A stretch of 64,000 bases of DNA from an uncultured Eubacterium sp. (GTDB lineage: Bacteria > Bacillota > Clostridia > Lachnospirales > Lachnospiraceae): the NCBI GenBank assembly GCA_910584065.1, contig CAJTZN010000006.1, forward strand, positions 50,251-114,250, read 5' to 3'. The notes below the pieces were generated by a model that saw only the letters and a list, made by a program, of their open reading frames with translations, had not been told where the DNA came from and did not search any database. Both the position numbers and the translations under genes were made by a program. Positions 41,542 to 50,235 of the stretch are shown in pieces; position 1 is the stretch's first letter; each line of letters opens with the position of its first letter.

Positions 41542-43641
41542 TTACTTCCTGTTTTCTTTCACATCTTTGATACTGAAAGAAATCCTGCCCATCTTATCCT
41601 TGCCGAGACAGACGACTTTCACCTTGTCGCCGAGCGTAAGCTCGTCCTCCACGTGATTGATCCGCCGTTTACATATATTGGAAATGTGGACCATTCCTTC
41701 CTTACCCGGCGCAAATTCGATAAACGCGCCGAAATCTTTAATACTGACTACCGTTCCTTCTAAAATCTGACCCTTTTCAAAGTCGGCGACAATGATCTCA
41801 ATGAGACGGATCGCCTCATCCATCATCGCCTTATCCGTGCCGCATACCGATACGGCGCCGTCATCGGTAATGTCAATCTTCACGCCGGTGCGCTCGATCA
41901 GCGTATTGATCGTCTTACCGCGCTGTCCGACTACATCGCCGATCTTCGACGGATCGATCATGATCTGACGGATCTTCGGCGCGTATTCATTTACCTCTTT
42001 ACGCGGCTCAGAAATCGCCTTTGCCATCACCTCATCGAGAATGTATGTCCTCGCCTCTTTCGTCCTGTGGATCGCGCCCTCGACAATCTCGCGTGTCAGA
42101 CCGTGGATCTTAATATCCATCTGGATCGCTGTGATCCCTTTATGCGTACCGGCAACTTTAAAGTCCATATCGCCGAAGAAATCTTCAAGTCCCTGTATAT
42201 CGGTAAGGATCAAGTAGTCATCGTCCGCATCACCGGTCACGAGTCCCACCGAAATCCCGGCTACCGGAGCTTTGATCGGTACACCGGCCGCCATGAGCGA
42301 AAGCGTCGATGCACATATACTTCCCTGAGAAGTAGAACCGTTAGATTCCATGATCTCCGACACCGTACGTATCGTGTAGGGGAACTCTTCTTCCGATGGA
42401 AGCACTGGTACGAGCGCCCGCTCTGCCAGCGCCCCGTGCCCGATCTCACGGCGTCCCGGCCCTCTGCTCGGTCTCGTCTCCCCGACGGAGTACGACGGGA
42501 AATTGTAGTGATGGATGTATCGCTTCGAAGTCGCGTTTTCATCCAGTCCATCAAGCTTCTGCCTCTCCGCAAGCGGCGCCAGCGTCGTTACGTTGAGAAC
42601 CTGTGTCTGTCCTCTCTGGAACAGACCGGAACCGTGTACCGTAGGAAGCACGTCGATCTCCGCGGCCAGCGGCCGAATCTGCGTGATCTCTCGTCCGTCC
42701 GGGCGCTTGTGGTCTTTCAGGATCATCTTGCGCACCGTCTTTTTCTGGAACTTGTATACCGCTTCGTCAATGAGTTCCAGCCATTCCGGATGTTCCTCGG
42801 CATAGCGCTCTTCGAGCTGGTCTTTGATCTTTCTGATATTTTCCTCTCTTACCTGCTTGACATCTGTAAAAACAGCTTCCTCCATCGCTTCCGGCGTAAT
42901 AAACGAAACGATGTCTTCATAAAGTTCTTCCGGCGTATCACAGTGCTCGTACTCATGTTTTGCCTTTCCGCACTCCGCCACGATCTTATCAAAAAATTCA
43001 ATGATCTGTCCATTCACCTCATGTGCTTTGTAAATCGCCTCGATCATCGTATCCTCCGGCACTTCATTGGCACCGGCCTCGATCATGATCACCTTGTCCC
43101 TCGTCGAAGCAACGGTAAGCGCCAGATCCGAAACAAGTCTTTGTTCAAATGTCGGATTGACAACAAGTTCGCCATCGACAAGACCAATCTGCGTCGCGGC
43201 CGTCGGCCCATCGAACGGAATGTCCGAAATACACGTTGCAAGAGCGGAACCAAGCATCGCTGTCAGTTCCGGACTGCAATCCTGATCCACGCACATTACG
43301 AGATTCTCTAACGTCACATCATTCCGGTAATCTTTCGGAAAGAGCGGACGCATCGGCCGGTCAATGACACGGCATGTCAAAATGGCATTATCAGAAGGTT
43401 TACCCTCCCTCCTCGTAAATCCGCCAGGAATTTTCCCCACCGAATACATCTTTTCATTGTACTCCACACTGAGCGGGAAGAAATCAATGCCTTCCCTCGG
43501 CTTTTCCGATGCCGTAGCTGTTGATAATACTACCGTATTCCCATAGTGCATGAATGCCGCACCATTTGCCTGTGCCGCCACCCGTCCGATATCGACCGAA
43601 AGCGTGCGCCCGGCAAGTTCCATTGAAAATGTCTTATACAT
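41542..43641 (-). CDS. pnp: Polynucleotide phosphorylase
   Basis: A protein of 699 residues, the full family length. Two RNase PH-like domains (PRGPGRREIGHGALAERAL holds the second active-site arginines), a KH domain (IGDVVGQRGKTINTLIER) and a C-terminal S1 domain (EGTVVSIKDFGAFIEF) appear in that order. It degrades RNA 3'-to-5' with phosphate. GAGGAAAAAAAT precedes the ATG. A long stem-loop occupies the leader (43672-43749). The usual partner rpsO is 0.8 kb upstream with a NUDIX gene between them. Confidence 0.97.
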   Translation of the reverse strand: MYKTFSMELAGRTLSVDIGRVAAQANGAAFMHYGNTVVLSTATASEKPREGIDFFPLSVEYNEKMYSVGKIPGGFTRREGKPSDNAILTCRVIDRPMRPLFPKDYRNDVTLENLVMCVDQDCSPELTAMLGSALATCISDIPFDGPTAATQIGLVDGELVVNPTFEQRLVSDLALTVASTRDKVIMIEAGANEVPEDTMIEAIYKAHEVNGQIIEFFDKIVAECGKAKHEYEHCDTPEELYEDIVSFITPEAMEEAVFTDVKQVREENIRKIKDQLEERYAEEHPEWLELIDEAVYKFQKKTVRKMILKDHKRPDGREITQIRPLAAEIDVLPTVHGSGLFQRGQTQVLNVTTLAPLAERQKLDGLDENATSKRYIHHYNFPSYSVGETRPSRGPGRREIGHGALAERALVPVLPSEEEFPYTIRTVSEIMESNGSTSQGSICASTLSLMAAGVPIKAPVAGISVGLVTGDADDDYLILTDIQGLEDFFGDMDFKVAGTHKGITAIQMDIKIHGLTREIVEGAIHRTKEARTYILDEVMAKAISEPRKEVNEYAPKIRQIMIDPSKIGDVVGQRGKTINTLIERTGVKIDITDDGAVSVCGTDKAMMDEAIRLIEIIVADFEKGQILEGTVVSIKDFGAFIEFAPGKEGMVHISNICKRRINHVEDELTLGDKVKVVCLGKDKMGRISFSIKDVKENRK

Positions 43642-43671
43642 ATTTTTTTCCTCATTTCTTTTTTTCTTTCA

Positions 43672-43749
43672 GAGAATCCGAAACATCTGAAAAACACACT
43701 CCTGAGCACGCATCACAAATGCGCTTTTCAGAAGTCTCGGACATTTCTC
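43672..43749 (-). promoter_or_regulatory. Long stem-loop in the pnp leader
   Basis: GAGAATCCGAAACATCTGAAAA (about 43672-43693) pairs, with a few mismatches, with the sequence 43725-43749 (TTTTCAGAAGTCTCGGACATTTCTC region). Inside it the perfect small hairpin CGCAT-CACAA-ATGCG (43709-43723) forms. There is no T-run, so it is not a terminator. Confidence 0.8.
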
Positions 43750-43795
43750 CAACTATCATTGACACATACATATAGATTATAACATAATTTTTCCA

Positions 43796-44263
43796 TTATG
43801 AAAACACTTTTTTCACCGGATAACTTATGTCATCTCCATCCCATAAAAGTACCTCATCGTGAAAGTACGGGATCCGCATCAACCCGGCCCCAAAAAGATA
43901 GGCCCGGTCCCTCTCCGCGATCTCGTCCAGCCGCAGCCACTTGACTGCCACGATCGACTGTTCATTTTCCGGAAGCTCCGGATCGATTCCTTTGACCGGT
44001 TCTGCATCGTCCGGTATTTCTACCAAAAATGTAAATACACGGCTCTCCATATCGGGCTTGTACTCGATCGTGAGAGGGCGGACAACGCACCCATCAACCC
44101 CGCACTCTTCGGATAATTCACGGAGTGCCGCCTGCTCCGGCGTCTCTCCCTCTTCCATTCCGCCGCCGGGCAGATTGTAAAAGTCCCGCCCGAACAGCTC
44201 ATGCTCCACAAGCAGGATCCGGTCGCCGCGGATTACCATAGACTGGCTTCTGTCTCGTTTCAT
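43796..44263 (-). CDS. NUDIX hydrolase
   Basis: A protein of about 155 residues from the ATG at 44261-44263, which has GAGGG five bases upstream. The Nudix box is GGGMEEGETPEQAALRELSEECGV (G-x5-E-x7-R-E-x2-E-E-x-G), the metal-binding catalytic motif for hydrolysing nucleoside diphosphate derivatives. VVKWLRLDEIAERDRAYLF and the C-terminal YFHDEVLLWDGDD are ordinary for MutT-like members. The substrate is unknown. It lies between rpsO and pnp after the rpsO terminator. Confidence 0.88.
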   Translation of the reverse strand: MKRDRSQSMVIRGDRILLVEHELFGRDFYNLPGGGMEEGETPEQAALRELSEECGVDGCVVRPLTIEYKPDMESRVFTFLVEIPDDAEPVKGIDPELPENEQSIVAVKWLRLDEIAERDRAYLFGAGLMRIPYFHDEVLLWDGDDISYPVKKVFS

Positions 44264-44371
44264 CATTTCCCTCATCTCTGTAAAAGCAAGCGGCACTCAC
44301 TTTTACCTTTTGTTACACTTTCAGTCAACACTAACACAAAAATCCCGCCCTCTGCAATTCCTCTTTTGTGC

Positions 44372-44423
44372 AAAAAATGATAGTGTAACCACCTGTTCCG
44401 GTTTTTGGTTTCACTATCATTTT
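44372..44423 (-). terminator. Terminator of rpsO
   Basis: AAATGATAGTGTAACC (44375-44390) pairs with GGTTTCACTATCATTT (44407-44422). On the minus strand a run of T follows. It lies 30 bases after the rpsO stop codon. Confidence 0.9.
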
Positions 44424-44452
44424 CTTTTCACTGCCCATAATGAGCAGGATTT

Positions 44453-44719
44453 TTATTTTCTCAATCCGAGTTTAGAAATCAGGGCACGGTAACCTTCCAG
44501 ATCTGTTCTCTTGAGATAATCAAGAAGACCTCGTCTCTTACCAACCATTTTCAAAAGCCCCCTGCGTGAGTGATGGTCTTTTTTGTTCTCTTTCAGATGC
44601 TCCGTGAGAACATTGATCCTTTCCGTTAAAAGTGCCACCTGCACTTCCGGTGAACCTGTGTCATTCGGTGTTCTTCCGTATTCCTTAATAATTTCTGCTT
44701 TTCTCTCTGTCGTCATCAT
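44453..44719 (-). CDS. rpsO: 30S ribosomal protein S15
   Basis: A protein of 88 residues, the normal length. DTGSPEVQVALLTERI, HLKENKKDHHSRRGLL and GKRRGLLDYLKR are the S15 signature. The protein binds the central domain of 16S rRNA early in assembly. GGAGGTACATCAAA precedes the ATG. It has its own promoter and a structured leader, as expected for a gene that is autoregulated by its product. Confidence 0.98.
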   Translation of the reverse strand: MMTTERKAEIIKEYGRTPNDTGSPEVQVALLTERINVLTEHLKENKKDHHSRRGLLKMVGKRRGLLDYLKRTDLEGYRALISKLGLRK

Positions 44720-44760
44720 TTTGATGTACCTCCATTTATTTTTTTAATTGCCAATTGCCA

Positions 44761-44787
44761 GGAACCGGTTGGAGTCGTCCAAATTCC
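44761..44787 (-). promoter_or_regulatory. Structured rpsO leader, probable S15 autoregulatory element
   Basis: TTGGA-GTCG-TCCAA (44769-44782) forms a hairpin closed outside by GGAA (44761-44764) and TTCC (44784-44787), between promoter and ribosome binding site. S15 leaders in other Firmicutes hold comparable multi-stem structures; identity with a known class is inferred. Confidence 0.5.
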
Positions 44788-44812
44788 GGGCATTGGTTCT
44801 TCTAACTTGATA

Positions 44813-44841
44813 ATAGTACCATAAAATTCAAAATCTGTAAA
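44813..44841 (-). promoter_or_regulatory. Promoter of rpsO
   Basis: On the minus strand TTTACA (44836-44841), 17 bases, TACTAT (44813-44818). Confidence 0.7.
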
Positions 44842-44920
44842 GTCATTTTTTCAGGCAAAAGGATCGTGAAATGATTTGTGAAATGATTCGCTGCCATTAT
44901 GATTACTATCAAAATCTAAC

Positions 44921-46501
44921 TTATTCTGATTTATAGACAATCCATTTTCCTTTCTTGGTTGATCCTTCATGTTTCAGAATTCCCGCCTTTTTCATTTTGT
45001 TAATATGATACCGTACTCCGCCTATAGATTTATTGAGAATCCGTGACATCTCATTTACCGAAACTTCTGGTCTTCTTTCTATTATTTCTATGATCACTCC
45101 ATCCATTTCTTTGTTAGTTTCTTCGATTTCTTTGTTAGTTTCCTCGATTTCTTTGTTAGTTTCTTCGATTTCTTTGTTAGTTTCTTCGATTTCTTTGTTA
45201 GTTCCCTCGACTTCTTTGTTAGTTTCCTCGATTTCTTTGTTAGTTTCTTCGATTTCTTTGTTAGTTCCCTCGACTTCTTTGTTAGTCTCATTGTCCTCAT
45301 CGTCCGGCCCAACCTGCAAACTAACTACATTCTCTAATGGGATAACAATTTCAAAAATATTACCTTCTTTAAAAACAGGTATTCCACCTGAATAAAGCTT
45401 TGTATATTTATTCGTGTTCCGCATTCCAGAACCGAGTTCATCTGCATACCCTATTTCTCGAAACACCTTTGAAATAGGTGGATTTTTGGGAAATGGTTCA
45501 AATTTGTTGATTTGCAGTTCTCCATGACCGTGAGGCAGATTGCTGTTTTTTGTGTATATTTTGTCCTTCTCGATGACAAACTGTGCCGTAAACGCATTAG
45601 AATAATCTCGATGTGCCAGAATATTCGATATGATCTCCCTAAGGATTTTATCTCTGGCACTTACACTCTGTTCACCATCCAGTACAAAAATATCATTTAA
45701 ATGTTTCTTTCCAAAATCCATTAATTTTCTATAGCTGTCAATCAGATTTGTTATGATCACTTCCCGGTCATCATAGCGATCCAAATTCTTCACCCTGAAA
45801 ATAGCATCGGTCTTATACTGCGGTAAAACCGACATGATCGTACTGTCCTTGCCAAATAACAATATAGCCGCCAGAGTAATACCTTCTTTACCAGTATCCG
45901 GGTCAGCAAGAACCAGTCCGGAACTTCTTAGTATTTCTTCCTCCGTCATATTTGTCCATGCATGATTCTCCACTCTTGAAACCGCCATTTTTTTTGCTCG
46001 TCGGATAATATCAAAATCCAAAAGCTCTAACCCCAGATTGGGATAAACTTTATTTACAAAATAAGTGCTCTGTTTCCTCGCGTACATCTTAAAAACCAAT
46101 TCCGCATTATCTGTAATGTCGATATCCCCTTCATGAGTCCGATCCATGATCCGTCCATTTAAACGTCTCAACTGACTCCCTTCCGGAATCCAGATGTGGA
46201 TGATCTTCTTTCCATCTATCTGAATTACTTCTGGTATTACATACATTGGTGGATTTATTTTATTGGCATTGTTGATGGCAGTTGTAAAATCCCTCAGCAT
46301 CTTATCAATTTTATCAGGATTGACACCCTGTATTTTTTTCGTTCCGTCTTCAATGCCAAGGAACAAGTGACCGCCATCCCTGTTATTGAAAGAACAAACA
46401 GACTCATAAATATCCTTATTCAGTCCATTTTCGGATCTTTTAAATTCAACATCCATCTTCTCCCCTGTATTTATCAAATTCTTTAACTCTTCTATCGTCA
46501 T
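44921..46501 (-). CDS. Schlafen/AlbA_2-type ATP-binding protein with heptad-repeat linker
   Basis: A protein of 526 residues. The AlbA_2 domain (EKMDVEFKRSENGLNKDIYE, SFNNRDGGHLFLGIED) covers the first 130 residues, and the ATPase-like C-terminal half contains REIISNILAHRDYSN and ELGSGMRNTNKY. Then comes a linker of nine seven-residue units (TNKEIEE and close variants) followed by a winged helix (VSVNEMSRILNKSIGGVRYHI). Such proteins are often transcription regulators or defence-linked. GGAGGTGTTCTG precedes the ATG. It stands alone between rpsO and the secreted-protein operon. Confidence 0.85.
   Translation of the reverse strand: MTIEELKNLINTGEKMDVEFKRSENGLNKDIYESVCSFNNRDGGHLFLGIEDGTKKIQGVNPDKIDKMLRDFTTAINNANKINPPMYVIPEVIQIDGKKIIHIWIPEGSQLRRLNGRIMDRTHEGDIDITDNAELVFKMYARKQSTYFVNKVYPNLGLELLDFDIIRRAKKMAVSRVENHAWTNMTEEEILRSSGLVLADPDTGKEGITLAAILLFGKDSTIMSVLPQYKTDAIFRVKNLDRYDDREVIITNLIDSYRKLMDFGKKHLNDIFVLDGEQSVSARDKILREIISNILAHRDYSNAFTAQFVIEKDKIYTKNSNLPHGHGELQINKFEPFPKNPPISKVFREIGYADELGSGMRNTNKYTKLYSGGIPVFKEGNIFEIVIPLENVVSLQVGPDDEDNETNKEVEGTNKEIEETNKEIEETNKEVEGTNKEIEETNKEIEETNKEIEETNKEIEETNKEMDGVIIEIIERRPEVSVNEMSRILNKSIGGVRYHINKMKKAGILKHEGSTKKGKWIVYKSE
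45098..45286 (-). repeat. 21-bp tandem repeat, nine units, in frame
   Basis: Exactly 189 bases encode nine copies of T-N-K-E-x-x-x (IEE, VEG or MDG endings). Neighbouring units are nearly identical at DNA level, so unit number could change by slippage without shifting the frame. Confidence 0.95.
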
Positions 46502-46578
46502 CAGAACACCTCCAATGAATCTCTCATTTGATGACTATATTATACACCACTTCCTTTCACTTGAAAAGTGTAAAGGCC

Positions 46579-49500
46579 TCATTTTATTTTCTGGGTAGCC
46601 TTCTTCCACTTTCCATAAACCATCTTTTTACTCTCTCCCGCCCTGACCGTCCCTATATAAATGCGGATGCGGATATAATATTTTGTGTTCTTTTTCAGCT
46701 TTTTAAACATATAAGAAACTTTGGACTTTTTGACATTTACCGTCTTTGCTTTCTTATAATTCTTATACTGGCTGATCTGTATCTGATAGCCTTTTGCACC
46801 TTTTACTTTTTTCCAGCTGACCTTTACCGCCTGTTTCTTCGCTATCAGTTTTAACTTCTTTATCGTATCGCTTCCGTTGTTTAAGGTTCTGGAACGATCT
46901 GCCTCCCCGCTTTGCCCGCTCCCGCCAGTGATAGCTGTACTGTTTCCTGAACCGCCTGTACCGGAACTGCTGCCTCCTGTACCGCCTCCGGGATTCCCGC
47001 TCCCTGATCCGCTTCCTCCTGTACTGTTTCCCGAACCGCCTATACCGGAACTGCTGCCTCCTGTACCGCCTCCGGGATTCCCGTTCCCGGATCCGCTTCC
47101 TCCTGTACCGCTTCCAGAACTTCCGCTTCCGGATCCGCTGCCTCCGTCAGCCTGAATGAAATAGCTGATATAGCAGACGTCCGACGCCTCTTCTTCCTCA
47201 ATACCTTCTTTCATGATCGCCATATCCCCTGACACGCGAACGACGATCCTGTACTCGCCGGCTTCCTTCGGTTCCGCCTCCTGATACGCGCCATTTACTT
47301 TTTTTTCATAAGTGATGAAAAAATCTATTCCTTCAACCATGTCGTGTAACCCGCCGCTTCCCTGGATCGTGACCGCAGGTTTTTGCACCAGTCCATTATA
47401 TACCGTCTGGGTGTATTCCGCTTTTATATCGTCCTCCCACACAAAATACGGCATGATCTCATACGTACAGGTCGAACTTCCTTCATAATTTCCCTTGGCT
47501 GTTACTGTAACGGTACCGGTTCCCGGATGTTCGTTGCCACTGTATGAAAGTTCATAATCATCTGCCTCGGACAAAAGATGATCCCTGCCATTTTCATCGC
47601 GCCAGCACACCTTTACCTCAGCAGCGACCGGAGAGAACCTGTAATAAAATTTCTTTGACTGGAGCGGCTTCCCGTCGTTTCCCTGTATCTGAAGCGTTTC
47701 GTCGTTCCACACACCCGGTTTGATGTCATACTCCTTTGTAACCGTCCCCTGATAATTTCCTTTACCGGTTATGACTACCCTCGCCCTGCCGATTTTATCA
47801 TAATCATAGTATGCGACACTATAGTCCTGCGAAGTCAGTCCCACATCCACCCTGGGTTTGCGGGCTTCCACATCCGGGCTCCATGAAACACTTGTCTTTG
47901 CCAGCGTCACCTCCCGCTCCGAAATGTCCGCTTTCACGATCTTAAAATACCGGATGGCATTGCCCGTATAATCGCCGATCCCCTCTACCTGATAGCTGGC
48001 ATCTGCATAGGTCGTAAGTTCCTTGTTATGTTTGTACTCTACGATGTTAAAATCTTTCCCGTATTCCAGCTTTTTATCGCCATGATAAATCTCCGGAACC
48101 GGACAAACCCCATCCGGATCAAAGGGCTGGTCTGCAATCGGCTGGAAGGTAAGCTTAGAGATCACATATCTTCGGGACACCTCCTGCAGCTTGTGGCACT
48201 TTGCGCTCACTCCCCTCACATCCGTATCAAAGTTATACTCGGTCCCGTTAATGGTCTTCCTGCCCTGCAAGGTCCTTAGATTCTGATAATAATAGGCATA
48301 TCGTGTCACGACTTCTGCCGAACCATCCTCACTCTTTTCCGGGATGTCTACGTTTTGCAGACCATTCTCCATCGTATATCTGCCATTTTCATCTGTCTCA
48401 CTGTCCGGAACAGGCTCTCCATAACGGTTTCTGTGGTAAATTCCCAGCTTTCCCTCACTGTCAAAATCAAAATAATTCCCTAAACTCGTACCCCATGTCC
48501 ATTTTGCATAGGTATTTTTCCGAAAGGCGTCATTGTCGAGATAAATCTCCGTACTATTCGCCGTATCATATCCTTCAAAAATACCCATCTGAAAATTGTC
48601 CCCTTTTCCGATCACGCCGATAGCACCCATCGCATCGCAGAACAGCCACTTATCCCCTGCCTTTATCAGATTATCCCCATGATCCCGGAACAGAGTATCT
48701 CCCATTCTCATTCCAAGAGAACAGCTCAGCTTAAAACAGGGAACTCCTGCCATCACGCACATATCCCGGTATAAACGGGAAAAACCCTCGCACGTTCCCA
48801 CTTTCTGCTTCAGCACCGTAGCGCTGTTTACGTAATTCGGGCCATGATCCACCGATTTCACATTTCTTTTGATATATAAAAGAATAGCCTGTGCCTTTGC
48901 CTTATCCCGCAGTTCAACTGAACTCTGTTCCTCCCAGGATTTGAACGGAATATCTGCTGTCTTAAAAGCGATCTCGCTCGCCTCATACTCTTTTATGTAG
49001 TTCCAGTCCAGAGCAGTATCGACTGCCTCCTGCACAAGCTTTTCATCCTCTTCCGTGCTAAAATACGTATCATTCCAGATATAGTTCTGATCTGCCAGCA
49101 GCGCTTCCGCACATGCAATCGCCTTATCTTCCAGCCGCTTTTTGTAATCTAATACAAATTTCTTATGTTCCTCGCTTTCCGGCTCACTTCCTACTGCCTG
49201 ATGGTCATAATAAGAAAGAAAGCTTAAAAAATCATCGGTCTGGAGTTCGACCTCTTTTCCCCCGATCGTGACCCGTCCCCGCAGGAATACGCCGCACACC
49301 GCATAACTTCGATAGGTTTTTACCGTTCCCGCCGAATAATCCTTCGTCTGGATCCATCCGGAAGGCGCCACGCCGTCTTCGCCCACAAATGTCTCCGTCA
49401 TGTAGAACTGTTCTCCTACCGCCAGTCTCCCCGTTGTAAAATAAACTTTTACCACATTCGAAACACTGTCATATACGAGTTTGGGCGCCTCCTTAAACGT

Positions 49501-50235
49501 AACTCTGCTATCCCTGCTCAGGGAAATGACATTCCTGAAATACAGCGCTTTGTCATAATCCAAAACCAGATTGGACGGATAGATCTCTGTTCCAAACGTT
49601 TCATAGGCATATTCCCTGCTGACAAGCTGCAACCGTTCGGCTGCCACATCGACAAAGAACCATTCCTTACCGGTACCCGAAACCGGCTCGACATAGACCA
49701 TAGCGATGTAACGGTTATTTGATTCCGATGCCTGACAGTCTTCCAGGACAAAGCAGGGAATGCCAGCCAGCCGGCACACATCATAAAAGGTAAAGCAGTA
49801 TGCTTCTTCATTGACTGTTTTTTTCTTTCCCACGATCTCTCCCGACGTATTCACACAGTCACTGTCCCCATCACAGAGCGTATCCCAGCCATTCAGTTCA
49901 TAACAGGGCCCCGGTTCTAATTGGTTAAAGATCTGAACAAGAAGCGCCTCCGCTTTGGCACGGTCCGATGCTTTTCCACTGCAGACAGAATCCACCAGTG
50001 CCTGCAGCTCCACCTCCTGCTCTGCCGTGTACAGCTTATTGTGCAGCATGTCAGGCGATGTTCGCAACAGTTCCGCCAAACCGACCGCATTGTCGTACCG
50101 GGTCTGGTACTCCTGTTCCGACGGCTGCGTCTGTTCTGCCGCTTCCGCACAGCGGCCGCCTGCCAGGACGGTATAAAAACAACATAATAATATGATAAAA
50201 CAAATCCGAAATACAATGCTTGATTTCATTTTCAT
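46579..50235 (-). CDS. Large secreted protein with two transglutaminase-like domains, Gly/Ser linker and FnIII-like end
   Basis: A protein of 1218 residues. A signal peptide (about 1-31, FRICFIILLCCFYTVLAGG) is followed by a first transglutaminase-like domain (about 95-210) that keeps C147 and D196 but lacks a clear His, and a second (about 445-545) with a full triad: C482 in GTCEGFSRLY, H519 in RDHGDNLI, D534 in LFCDAMG. Ig-like or MBG-like repeats (about 690-1000), a Gly/Ser stretch and a lysine-rich fibronectin III-like C-terminus (VKVSWKKVKGAKGYQIQI) follow. No sortase motif is seen. The start overlaps the regulator gene by four bases. Confidence 0.85.
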   Translation of the reverse strand: MKMKSSIVFRICFIILLCCFYTVLAGGRCAEAAEQTQPSEQEYQTRYDNAVGLAELLRTSPDMLHNKLYTAEQEVELQALVDSVCSGKASDRAKAEALLVQIFNQLEPGPCYELNGWDTLCDGDSDCVNTSGEIVGKKKTVNEEAYCFTFYDVCRLAGIPCFVLEDCQASESNNRYIAMVYVEPVSGTGKEWFFVDVAAERLQLVSREYAYETFGTEIYPSNLVLDYDKALYFRNVISLSRDSRVTFKEAPKLVYDSVSNVVKVYFTTGRLAVGEQFYMTETFVGEDGVAPSGWIQTKDYSAGTVKTYRSYAVCGVFLRGRVTIGGKEVELQTDDFLSFLSYYDHQAVGSEPESEEHKKFVLDYKKRLEDKAIACAEALLADQNYIWNDTYFSTEEDEKLVQEAVDTALDWNYIKEYEASEIAFKTADIPFKSWEEQSSVELRDKAKAQAILLYIKRNVKSVDHGPNYVNSATVLKQKVGTCEGFSRLYRDMCVMAGVPCFKLSCSLGMRMGDTLFRDHGDNLIKAGDKWLFCDAMGAIGVIGKGDNFQMGIFEGYDTANSTEIYLDNDAFRKNTYAKWTWGTSLGNYFDFDSEGKLGIYHRNRYGEPVPDSETDENGRYTMENGLQNVDIPEKSEDGSAEVVTRYAYYYQNLRTLQGRKTINGTEYNFDTDVRGVSAKCHKLQEVSRRYVISKLTFQPIADQPFDPDGVCPVPEIYHGDKKLEYGKDFNIVEYKHNKELTTYADASYQVEGIGDYTGNAIRYFKIVKADISEREVTLAKTSVSWSPDVEARKPRVDVGLTSQDYSVAYYDYDKIGRARVVITGKGNYQGTVTKEYDIKPGVWNDETLQIQGNDGKPLQSKKFYYRFSPVAAEVKVCWRDENGRDHLLSEADDYELSYSGNEHPGTGTVTVTAKGNYEGSSTCTYEIMPYFVWEDDIKAEYTQTVYNGLVQKPAVTIQGSGGLHDMVEGIDFFITYEKKVNGAYQEAEPKEAGEYRIVVRVSGDMAIMKEGIEEEEASDVCYISYFIQADGGSGSGSGSSGSGTGGSGSGNGNPGGGTGGSSSGIGGSGNSTGGSGSGSGNPGGGTGGSSSGTGGSGNSTAITGGSGQSGEADRSRTLNNGSDTIKKLKLIAKKQAVKVSWKKVKGAKGYQIQISQYKNYKKAKTVNVKKSKVSYMFKKLKKNTKYYIRIRIYIGTVRAGESKKMVYGKWKKATQKIK
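46925..47150 (-). repeat. Gly/Ser-rich imperfect repeats
   Basis: Two long near-identical blocks encode GNPGGGTGGSSSG-x-GGSGNST, flanked by GSGSGSSGSG runs. They form a flexible linker between the Ig-like part and the FnIII-like end. Confidence 0.85.

Noticed and set aside
42067..43311. Open frame of 414 codons on the plus strand opposite pnp
   Set aside because: It is the antisense shadow of a clear pnp gene, with an arginine/histidine-rich composition and no family features.
45098..45286. CRISPR-like repeat
   Set aside because: Contiguous in-frame 21-bp units encode a heptad protein linker.
49517..50216. Arginine-rich overlapping frames within the large secreted protein gene
   Set aside because: They are out-of-frame shadows without start signals.
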